A stretch of DNA of 64,000 nucleotides from a virus. Both the position numbers and the translations under genes were made by a program. Under the pieces are notes generated by a model, which ran no database searches, was not told where the DNA came from, and worked only from the letters and a program-made list of their open reading frames with translations. Location: the IMG/VR virus record IMGVR_UViG_3300032893_000016, positions 34,147 to 98,146 of that record; one strand, 5' to 3'. Below are positions 57,381 through 64,000 of this stretch, one piece after another. Every line of letters begins with the position of its first letter. Positions within the stretch are counted from its first letter, which is position 1.

Positions 57381-57590
57381 ATGATCTTCGAGAAAGTTTC
57401 CGTACTAACCGGCAAGACCAATCGCATGGACCTGCCAGTCACCCTTGCCGAAGTCCAAGCTTGGCAGGCCAGCCGCACGAAGGTACAGGATGCGTTCCCG
57501 CATCTGTCCCCGACCCAGCGGGAGTTCCTGCTCACGGGTGCCACTCAGGAAGAGTGGGACGAAGCCTTTGGCAGCGACGAGGAGGATTGA
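57381..57590 (+). CDS. Small acidic 69-aa protein
   Basis: ATG at 57381 preceded by CCTCAGGAGGGC (57363-57374), the same leader as the previous gene. FPHLSPTQREFLLTGATQEE resembles a small Asp/Glu-rich phage protein. Function unknown. Confidence 0.7.
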   Translation: MIFEKVSVLTGKTNRMDLPVTLAEVQAWQASRTKVQDAFPHLSPTQREFLLTGATQEEWDEAFGSDEED

Positions 57591-57628
57591 GAACGCCGGC
57601 GTATGCCTAAGTAGGGAGGCCGCCTAGC

Positions 57629-58009
57629 TTGAGCCGACTAGCCTACAGCTACGAATATGAGGTGGCTCAGTTTCGCGCCCTGCTTGTCATGATCGAGAAG
57701 ATCATGAGCCTGCTCCTCGAAGAACTGGCGCGGCCTCCCCCTGATTTCATTTATAGGTGGCACGTCGCCATCATGTTCGCCAGTCGCCGTCCATTGCGCG
57801 CGGTTAAGGGCTGCGCAGCTCTTGGACAAACCCTCCGAAATTTGGTGGAACCCCCGGTTGACTTAAAACGCCAGCCGGGGGTTTCTCCTATAGCAGGGAT
57901 TCACACGGGGGAGTTATCCATACCCGCTGCTCGATCTGGTAGTACTCATCTTCCAGTTCTTGCATTTTCTCGTTGGTCAGGACTTTTGCATCCTCGTTCT
58001 TATCCTTGA
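57629..58009 (+). CDS. Doubtful TTG-start frame (126 aa)
   Basis: A GGAGG site precedes a TTG at 57629. The first 50 residues (YSYEYEVAQFRALLVMIEKI...) look protein-like, but the frame runs through the bidirectional terminator at 57849-57884 and into the gene on the other strand. Probably shorter, or not a gene. Confidence 0.3.
   Translation: MSRLAYSYEYEVAQFRALLVMIEKIMSLLLEELARPPPDFIYRWHVAIMFASRRPLRAVKGCAALGQTLRNLVEPPVDLKRQPGVSPIAGIHTGELSIPAARSGSTHLPVLAFSRWSGLLHPRSYP
57849..57884. terminator. Bidirectional terminator between convergent genes
   Basis: AACCCCCGG (57849-57857) pairs with CCGGGGGTT (57875-57883), with TTT on the plus-strand side. It separates the plus-strand operon from the minus-strand lysis genes ending at 57888. 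Confidence 0.7.
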
Positions 58010-58346
58010 CCGATTTACACTGCATGGTCCGGTAGTGAAGCAGGTCCTGCTCCAAAATTTTCATTTGGTTGAACTTTTCGCGACGATCGTTCCGATCAAG
58101 CCGGGTTTTGATCTGCCCCATCGTCGTGTTCAACTCGATGATGTCTTTGGACTTAGGTGGTCCTTCGATGCCAAGTTTTACGAGGTAGCCCATCGCCCAA
58201 GCGATGTGTGCAAAGATGACTAAGTAGGCGACGATCTGGAGGACACAAGCCCAGCTCCGCCAGCGGAAGGATTCATCGGATTCCCCCTCGTACCTTTTGG
58301 GAATGATGTTTCGGAGTATAGATAGTACAATTTTCACAGGTTCCAC
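57888..58346 (-). CDS. Single-pass membrane protein with coiled coil
   Basis: 152 residues; one membrane helix (VLQIVAYLVIFAHIAWAMGY), then a coiled coil (LNTTMGQIKTRLDRNDRREK). Last gene of the lysis cluster. Could be an accessory holin/spanin-type or regulator protein; function uncertain. Confidence 0.65.
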   Translation of the reverse strand: MEPVKIVLSILRNIIPKRYEGESDESFRWRSWACVLQIVAYLVIFAHIAWAMGYLVKLGIEGPPKSKDIIELNTTMGQIKTRLDRNDRREKFNQMKILEQDLLHYRTMQCKSVKDKNEDAKVLTNEKMQELEDEYYQIEQRVWITPPCESLL

Positions 58347-58365
58347 GACACAAGCCCCATTGTTG

Positions 58366-58764
58366 TTACTCGCAGCCCTTCAATGCAGTGGTCAGTTCGT
58401 TTTCCCGTTGCTGGCGAAGCAAACGGCCTTCCAGAAGTTCCTTCATGACGAAGTGTACGTTTTCCAGTTCATCCATTAACGCCTTGACATCATTGTTGTC
58501 CGCCTTCAATCGTGCCGCAGCGTCAGGATAAGGGATGGTCTGAAGCAGGGTATCATTGTCAGGATACTTCTGCGGGTCCAGACTGATTTGTGGCTTGCAA
58601 TGTACCGCGTTGTTGATAGGTACATCGACCGTGACGGTCTTGACCTTGTCCTCATTGGGCACGGTGGAGCAGGCAGCCAAGCAAACCAGACCAATGGCCA
58701 ACACCCCGGCCAAAATGGTGATGAAGGTCCACTTCAACCAATTGTGTTTCGTTGCTGTTCTCAT
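58366..58764 (-). CDS. Outer-membrane spanin-like lipoprotein
   Basis: 132 residues. Hydrophobic N-terminus and lipobox LVCLAACST; then polar region and a helical end (VMKELLEGRLLRQQRENEL). It overlaps the upstream inner-membrane spanin-like gene by 4 bases, the usual o-spanin position in separated or overlapped pairs. Assignment is by topology and context. Confidence 0.65.
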   Translation of the reverse strand: MRTATKHNWLKWTFITILAGVLAIGLVCLAACSTVPNEDKVKTVTVDVPINNAVHCKPQISLDPQKYPDNDTLLQTIPYPDAAARLKADNNDVKALMDELENVHFVMKELLEGRLLRQQRENELTTALKGCE

Positions 58765-59210
58765 TGTGCAAACCCCTTCAGCATCAAATCTTGGAATGAA
58801 AGCACGGCCCCGGCGATGCCGGAACGATCGAAGCCGAGCGCCTGAATGTGTGCCAAACGTTTCTCAAGCGCTGTGCGCTTTGCCTGCTCGGCCGCCAGCG
58901 CATCGTTGGCCCTCTTGGTCGCGGCATCAGACGCAACCTTGGCATCCGCCTGCATTTTCTTGATGCGGAAGTTCTGGTCGTCGATGGCCGCGTTCAGGGT
59001 GCCCTCATTGTCCTGACAGACCTTCAGCCGCTTGATCGCAAGGTCGCGGTCAGCAGCCGCCTGTTTGCCACCCGGGATGATCGTCCAGTGGACAAAGGGA
59101 ACGTACAGACCCTCCCATCGCAGGCCAAAGTAAAGAGAGGCCGGTAGACAGATGAGCAGAAGCACCGCCATTATGACGGCGATCAATTTACTTGTTAACC
59201 ACGCCACCAT
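58761..59210 (-). CDS. Inner-membrane spanin-like protein
   Basis: Start at 59210 (MVAWLTSKLIAVIMAVLLLI), which overlaps the previous stop. One signal-anchor helix, then a periplasmic coiled coil (DLAIKRLKVCQDNEGTLNAA, AKVASDAATKRANDALAAEQ). Typical i-spanin topology; works with the lipoprotein at 58366 to fuse membranes in lysis. Confidence 0.7.
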   Translation of the reverse strand: MVAWLTSKLIAVIMAVLLLICLPASLYFGLRWEGLYVPFVHWTIIPGGKQAAADRDLAIKRLKVCQDNEGTLNAAIDDQNFRIKKMQADAKVASDAATKRANDALAAEQAKRTALEKRLAHIQALGFDRSGIAGAVLSFQDLMLKGFAQ

Positions 59211-59511
59211 TTTTTGCTGCCTCCATTCGAGCTTCGGATAGATTGCGTTCTTTCTTGTCGTAATGATGGGACGCATGAGAGCCACCAAGGTAGCTACCCA
59301 CCATGGGGCCAATGTCCATGACATGGCCGAGCATGTCCCAATGGCCGCCAATCCACGCAAGGATACCCGCCGCAACGGTGCTCATGCCCGCAAGATTCGC
59401 GGCCCACAGATTGATCTTGACGGGCGACAGCTTGTTCTCGCTGTCATCCAGAACATTGACGAAACGAGCCACCTTGATGACCCGGCTGGTGTCGGGGGGA
59501 TAGATGGGCAT
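59188..59511 (-). CDS. Probable holin-type or membrane protein
   Basis: 107 residues; helices INLWAANLAGMSTVAAGILAW-like and MDIGPMVGSYLGGS near the centre, charged ends. Abuts the endolysin gene (one-base overlap) and precedes the spanin-like gene, the usual holin place. Holin identity is inferred from location. Confidence 0.55.
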   Translation of the reverse strand: MPIYPPDTSRVIKVARFVNVLDDSENKLSPVKINLWAANLAGMSTVAAGILAWIGGHWDMLGHVMDIGPMVGSYLGGSHASHHYDKKERNLSEARMEAAKNGGVVNK

Positions 59512-60143
59512 TACGTGAATACCTTCTTTGCATGGGCCGTGGCTGCAATGCGTTGTTCGAGGCTTGTCAGGCCGCCATTCAAATGCTGAGTAACGGTCTG
59601 GACGTTATCCTGATCGGAAGGAGGATTGCAGCCATGCTCCTTCCAGAAGTGCAGGGCGATCAGCGCCGCGTTGCTCCACACCATCGCAAGGTCCGGGTCG
59701 GCAACAAGGTCCAAGCCCAGCTCTTTCCCGAAGTGCGTATAGTTGTAAAGGCCGGTGATCTGGATGATGCCGCGCCCGCGGTAGCGCCAGCCATTGCCGT
59801 TCCCTTCCGGACCATTACCCAGCGGATCATGAACATGGCCTTGATCGTCTGTCCACGCGGCGTAGGCTGCGTTGGCAAGGGCTTCCGGGTTGTGGGCAAG
59901 ACTGGCAGCCCTGTCCTCCAACCGGGGCCATTCGCGCGCGATAGCATCCGCGCTGTAATTAAGGTTTTCGACGACATGGGTGAACCCTTGACACTCGACA
60001 AAGGTCTGACCCATGAAGTGTTGGCAGTTCAAAACTGAAGGCAGATAGTTGTCCCGTTGGGCTTCGAGTGTGCCGGCGAGGGCAGTCGCCACCGTGCTCT
60101 GACAATTGGGGGCAAACGAAAGGATGCGCAGCGCTGTGAACAT
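59511..60143 (-). CDS. GH19 chitinase-like endolysin
   Basis: About 210 residues from ATG at 60143 (GGAG upstream). TFVECQGFTHVVE supplies the catalytic Glu and GWRYRGRGIIQITGLYNY is the family hallmark. Degrades peptidoglycan at lysis; no signal peptide, so it needs the holin. Confidence 0.88.
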   Translation of the reverse strand: MFTALRILSFAPNCQSTVATALAGTLEAQRDNYLPSVLNCQHFMGQTFVECQGFTHVVENLNYSADAIAREWPRLEDRAASLAHNPEALANAAYAAWTDDQGHVHDPLGNGPEGNGNGWRYRGRGIIQITGLYNYTHFGKELGLDLVADPDLAMVWSNAALIALHFWKEHGCNPPSDQDNVQTVTQHLNGGLTSLEQRIAATAHAKKVFT

Positions 60144-60145
60144 AC

Positions 60146-60631
60146 TCAACTCCATTTCAGCCCAAGGAGGGCAGCCTTGGTTTGGGCATTATTTGTCGCC
60201 GCCAACAGCGCATCCCGCTTTGCGTTGGCAGCCTTCCGATCCTGTAGATGAGCCTTAGCCTTGGCTGTGGCCGCCGCATCGCCCAGCGCCGCGCCGAGCT
60301 GAACTTCCACCACGTCGAAGTTGGGAGTGACAGCATCCCGGTGCGCGGTATGGATTTCCATCAGCTTGACCGCCTTATCCCAATCCGTCGGAGCTGTGCG
60401 CGGCACAATCCGCTTTGTAACAAGATCTACTTTGTGATCGTTGGGATGCGGCTTGAAATCATGGATGTCGGTTGTGATAAGGAAGTCATGTCCATCCAGT
60501 AGAAGGTGCTGCATGTGCGCGACCATGAAGGGAACATCGCACCGCTTTTGAATATGTCCAGTGGTGGTATCGAAGACCACTACTGAAACCATTCTTGTTG
60601 GCGCTGACGTAATCTTGACTTCAATAGTCAT
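60146..60631 (-). CDS. Unknown 161-aa protein next to tail protein
   Basis: Beta-rich N-terminus (MVSVVVFDTTTGHIQKRCDV) and an Ala-rich helical C-terminus with KAANAKRDALLAATNNAQTK. The latter resembles tail-fibre-assembly or chaperone helices. Starts 4 bases inside the tail gene's end. Function unknown. Confidence 0.6.
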   Translation of the reverse strand: MTIEVKITSAPTRMVSVVVFDTTTGHIQKRCDVPFMVAHMQHLLLDGHDFLITTDIHDFKPHPNDHKVDLVTKRIVPRTAPTDWDKAVKLMEIHTAHRDAVTPNFDVVEVQLGAALGDAAATAKAKAHLQDRKAANAKRDALLAATNNAQTKAALLGLKWS

Positions 60632-63600
60632 CTCTTCAACTCCGTAGCGTGCATGGTCGCCCCGTTTGATGTGGGTGTGTTGCCAGCCTGCCAGTAAATG
60701 TACAAATAGTAATTCTGGTAACCGGTGTACCCAGCAGTATCAATGCAATCAAACGCGGTGTTGATAAAGTCCGGGCACGAACCGCCGCCATAGCCAATCT
60801 GCCCGATAACTGTGCCACCCGGGTTCTGGATTTGATAGTAGCCGCGCGGACCATTTGTATTCCACGTAATGTAATCCGACATGGACACGAGCACGTTGGT
60901 TCCCACGTCCAGGTTCACAGTCAGATAGCCAATTTGGTACCAAGTGCCTGTGCCAGGTACAGAGTAGGAACCTAGCGTTGTTCCGTACGAATTGGAAACT
61001 GCATTACTGACCAAGTGGCCGGTGACAATGATGCTGTTGACAACGATGGCGGTGGCGTTCACCGCACCAACAGCAATTGTGCCCGCCGTGATCGCGTTGG
61101 TATCAATCTTGCCCGCGGTTACCGCGTTGGCGGCAAGCTTGAGCGCGCTGATCGCACCATCTACGACAAGGTTGCCATCGGCTCTGCGATTGACAACAGG
61201 GCTGGTAAAAGTTGCAGCATCTCCGTTGGACACAACACCAACGTAGAAGAACAGATCAAAGTAATATGCGCCAGCAGGAGCAGTGGCGGTTCCAGAGAAA
61301 CTATACGGACCCCCTGTTATAGTTTGGGCCTGAATAGTCGTATTACTAAGGCCCGCACCAGTATTATCGTACCACTCCATCTGCAAAGTGCCAGTGGCCG
61401 TCTGTCCCGACGTGCCACCAGCACAAGATGCGTAGAACTGATCTCCTGGATTGCAGGCAATCTTTTTGGTACCTAAACCAGCATAACTATTTGAAGCACT
61501 TGACTGGGTAGCAAGTAGGACGTTGCGCGTGTTCCACGAACCACCAGGAGTGATAACGCTAAGAGAACATCCGCCCGGCCATGCGCCCCAGTAACTCAAA
61601 TCATTGATATTGCTATCTAGGATCAGGTTATCGACTGAGCCGATAAACATTTTCGACGCGGAAACCGCACCCGCTGCAATCTGTGTCGCATTCACCGCGC
61701 CCGCTGCAATCGTGGCGGTCGTGACAGCGTTCGCGGCAATCGTGCCCGCCGTCACTGCATTGGCGGCAATCGTTCCAGCCGTGACAGCATTGGCAGCAAT
61801 CTTGCCCGCAGTAATCTCACCCGCACCAATCTTGGCCGCCGTGATCGCACCATCAACGATAAGGCTGCCCGTCATGCGAGCGTACATTGCCGGGCCACCC
61901 ATGTAAGCATTACCGGTCGAGGTGGCAGTCACCTTAAATTGCAGCGCGATACCAAACGAACCAGCCGGGACCGTTACGGTGCCAGAGAATTGAGCCGGCG
62001 TTGAATTGATCGTGCCGGTCTGCACCGTAGAGGTGCTGGTCTGTGAACCAGACGTATCGTAGAACACGGCAATGAGATTGCCGCCCGTATTGCTGTTATC
62101 AGAACCCAGGTATGCGGAAAGCAGAAGACTATCACCCGGCTGACAGGAAATAATCTTGGACGTTGCACCATTGCCGGACGTGGCCGCGAACTTCAGGCGC
62201 GACAGTGTGCCCCAGGTAGTGCCGCCAGACGCATCAAAGGAAATGGCACCAGAGAGCGCCGTCCAATACGCAATGTCCGCAAGGTTAGCGTCGAGAATCA
62301 GGTTCTGCACCGACCCAATGAACATCTTGCTGGCGCTGATGGCCCCTGCCGCGATCTGCGTGGCGGTGATGGCCGCCGCAGCAATCGAGCCGGTAGTCAC
62401 GCTGTTGGCGATCAGATCACCACCATCTACTGCTTTGGTCCAAGCACCAGCAACCACGCGGTACAGCTTGCCGTCGGTTGAAAGCCATGCGAACTGACCA
62501 TTGTTCGCGCCGGTTACAGCGGGCAGAGAAGTAACGATCTGAACCGGGGTGATGCCCGCCGCAAATTTCGTAATGTCGATGGCGTTGGCCGCAATCTGAC
62601 CCGCCGTGATCGTACCGGTAATATCCACCGCGGCAACAGCTGGGGTCCATGCGCCAGCCACCACGCGGTACAATTTACCATCAGTCGAAAGTGTGGCCAC
62701 CTGCCCATTGTTCGCCGTCGTGACGGCAGGCAGGCTTGTCACAACCTGTACTGGGGTAATCCCAGCCGCGAACTTGGTGATGTCGATGGAGGCTGCGGTG
62801 ATGTTGACACCCGGCACAGCCACAGTCCAGGAGCTGGAACCAGAATCCCAGCGATACAACTGCTTGTCGGTCGTCAGGAAGACAACGTTACCATTTGCGT
62901 TATTTGCAGGCAGCGACGACGCAACCTGAACGGCGTTCAAGCTCTCCGCAAGGAGTACGGCCAGCACAGCACCACTTGCAATTGAACTGGCATCCACTGC
63001 ACCGGGCGCGATGAGCGGGTTGGTGATGGCGTTGTTGGCAATATCGCCCGTGTTAACTTGCGCCACAGTGTTGGTCGCACCAGCGCCAGCATTGGTCGGA
63101 TCAAACAGACCTTCGTTGCCGGAAATGTCGCGGCACCTGATCCAATACCAGTACTGCGTGTTGGCCACGGCCGTCTGGTCATTGTACTGAGTGGCATAGG
63201 AGCCAGCGTCCGCGATGTGCGTCGCATGGGCAAAGGTGCTATCCGCTGACCGCCAAATTTCCACTGCCGCAATGCCGACATTGGGCGCGTTGACCCAATT
63301 CAACTGGAGGCCAAGCTTAGCCGCCGTCACGGTGAGGCTTTGTGGCGCATAGATGGTCGGCGGCCCGCCGATCACATGGGTGTAGGCCGTGACTTCGGAT
63401 AGATCCTGGTAGCCACCTCCAAAGATATTAAAGCTGGCCAGCTTAATGTAAATGGTGCGGCCAATATCCGCCTTGGTGTAGGGGATGCGGACGATGTTAT
63501 CGTCCATGCGTACGAACAAGCTGCCTGCAAGGTGGTTGGAGTTTGATGAGCCCCACTGACCACGACGCAGGTAGCCGGTGCTGGGTGCGCCATTGCACCC

Positions 63601-64000
63601 CAGGTTATAGTGGTACGTGCTCGTCAGCGTGGCTTGTTGATAGGAAAGGTATTCACCATCTACGAAGCAAAGCGTGGTAGCGGTGTCCGCATCGTTCTGC
63701 GTACCGCCCTCGATTTGGCCTTGGCTTTCGGTCAGGTCGATGGACAGGGTATTGGTCGTATCCGGATCGCTACCGCTTGGGAGGTTCGCGGTCAGGGTAC
63801 CAATGCGGCTGGGACCCGACAGCGTGGCAATCTTGGCGTACGTCGCATTGTCGGTGGAGAGGTAGACATCGCAACCACCCCAGTTCGGATTGCCGGTTTC
63901 CGAACACGTGGCCAGCCATGTCTCCAGACCGATCACGTTGGCAAGCTGGACGGGCACATCGAAGATCGCCGGCGTCAGGGCATCGCCGGGCGCGACGTTG
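60628..64000 (-). CDS. Large modular tail protein, N-terminus missing
   Basis: At least 1,123 residues; open at the right edge (coding 14 codons upstream of a GTG at 63957). Near the start RIGTLTANLPSGSDPDTTNT fits the rcc01698-like gene-transfer-agent tail domain, and VDGEYLSYQQA then RGQWGSSNSNH gives a surface loop. A fibronectin-III-like domain follows, then two copies of an IDITKFAAGITPVQ(V/I)VTSL module, two CBM-like beta modules starting SASKMFIGSV, and many NAVTAGTIA repeats. Probably tail-hub or receptor-binding protein. Confidence 0.88.
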   Translation of the reverse strand, partial: NVAPGDALTPAIFDVPVQLANVIGLETWLATCSETGNPNWGGCDVYLSTDNATYAKIATLSGPSRIGTLTANLPSGSDPDTTNTLSIDLTESQGQIEGGTQNDADTATTLCFVDGEYLSYQQATLTSTYHYNLGCNGAPSTGYLRRGQWGSSNSNHLAGSLFVRMDDNIVRIPYTKADIGRTIYIKLASFNIFGGGYQDLSEVTAYTHVIGGPPTIYAPQSLTVTAAKLGLQLNWVNAPNVGIAAVEIWRSADSTFAHATHIADAGSYATQYNDQTAVANTQYWYWIRCRDISGNEGLFDPTNAGAGATNTVAQVNTGDIANNAITNPLIAPGAVDASSIASGAVLAVLLAESLNAVQVASSLPANNANGNVVFLTTDKQLYRWDSGSSSWTVAVPGVNITAASIDITKFAAGITPVQVVTSLPAVTTANNGQVATLSTDGKLYRVVAGAWTPAVAAVDITGTITAGQIAANAIDITKFAAGITPVQIVTSLPAVTGANNGQFAWLSTDGKLYRVVAGAWTKAVDGGDLIANSVTTGSIAAAAITATQIAAGAISASKMFIGSVQNLILDANLADIAYWTALSGAISFDASGGTTWGTLSRLKFAATSGNGATSKIISCQPGDSLLLSAYLGSDNSNTGGNLIAVFYDTSGSQTSTSTVQTGTINSTPAQFSGTVTVPAGSFGIALQFKVTATSTGNAYMGGPAMYARMTGSLIVDGAITAAKIGAGEITAGKIAANAVTAGTIAANAVTAGTIAANAVTTATIAAGAVNATQIAAGAVSASKMFIGSVDNLILDSNINDLSYWGAWPGGCSLSVITPGGSWNTRNVLLATQSSASNSYAGLGTKKIACNPGDQFYASCAGGTSGQTATGTLQMEWYDNTGAGLSNTTIQAQTITGGPYSFSGTATAPAGAYYFDLFFYVGVVSNGDAATFTSPVVNRRADGNLVVDGAISALKLAANAVTAGKIDTNAITAGTIAVGAVNATAIVVNSIIVTGHLVSNAVSNSYGTTLGSYSVPGTGTWYQIGYLTVNLDVGTNVLVSMSDYITWNTNGPRGYYQIQNPGGTVIGQIGYGGGSCPDFINTAFDCIDTAGYTGYQNYYLYIYWQAGNTPTSNGATMHATELKR

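Noticed and set aside
1-64000. GTAC enrichment
   Set aside because: GTAC appears often and is part of array box B, but my partial count in the first 6 kb gave only about twofold excess, so no separate claim is made.

Overview
This 64 kb window is part of a tailed double-stranded DNA phage genome. It encodes its own replication, recombination and DNA-modification machinery. Host signs point to a Gram-negative bacterium: an inner/outer membrane spanin-like pair, lipoboxes and two twin-arginine signal sequences. An Alphaproteobacterium is a reasonable guess, because the tail gene at the right edge looks like the gene-transfer-agent tail hub family (rcc01698-like); this is inference. No integrase, repressor-integrase cassette or terminase is visible. 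Structural genes run off both edges, so the genome is larger than the window.

Layout. 1-1,500: two virion-type genes on the minus strand. 1,566-12,841: a dense minus-strand run of small, mostly unknown genes, many overlapping by ATGA/GTGA/TGATG. It includes zinc-binding proteins, tiny membrane proteins, a phosphoribosyltransferase, a MazG-like protein, an HNH nuclease and two Tat-signal proteins; one plus-strand gene (6,613) interrupts it. 12,838-25,703: replication and recombination core with SbcC/gp46-like and SbcD/gp47-like nuclease, PD-(D/E)XK nuclease, RecA/UvsX-like recombinase, gp32-like ssDNA-binding protein with a long RGG tail, UvsY-like protein, clamp loader, a uracil-DNA-glycosylase/family A DNA polymerase fusion, a nucleotidyltransferase-fold protein and a sliding clamp. 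25,669-31,163: 7-deazaguanine DNA modification genes (dpdA, queC, folE, queD) with three small tandem paralogues, a HAD phosphatase and a methyltransferase; queE lies apart at 45,447. 31,173-33,173: sigma-like factor and primase. 33,182-42,330: accessory genes, including a Lar-like protein, an ADP-ribosyltransferase-like protein, DUF932 and DUF2786 proteins. 42,405-49,153: SNF2 helicase, DnaB-like helicase, queE and an IS110-C-terminal-like helix-hairpin-helix protein.

49,154-51,737 has no convincing gene. It holds about 62 degenerate tandem units of about 36 bp, each with two conserved boxes. After one lipoprotein gene comes a second non-coding stretch (52,149-52,746) with strong nested stems; transcription diverges there. 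52,747-57,590 is a plus-strand operon including a DUF3310-like and a NYN-nuclease-like protein. From 57,888 to the right edge the strand is minus again: a lysis cassette (endolysin, membrane proteins, spanins) and a large modular tail protein.

The genes suggest a lytic phage that builds its own replisome, replaces part of its guanine by a preQ0-type 7-deazaguanine through FolE-QueD-QueE-QueC-DpdA, and repairs or recombines with a T4-like set. The most unusual content is the non-coding array at 49.3-51.5 kb, the structured divergent region beside it, the split or duplicated DpdA N-terminal-like proteins, and two over-represented palindromes scattered through the genome.
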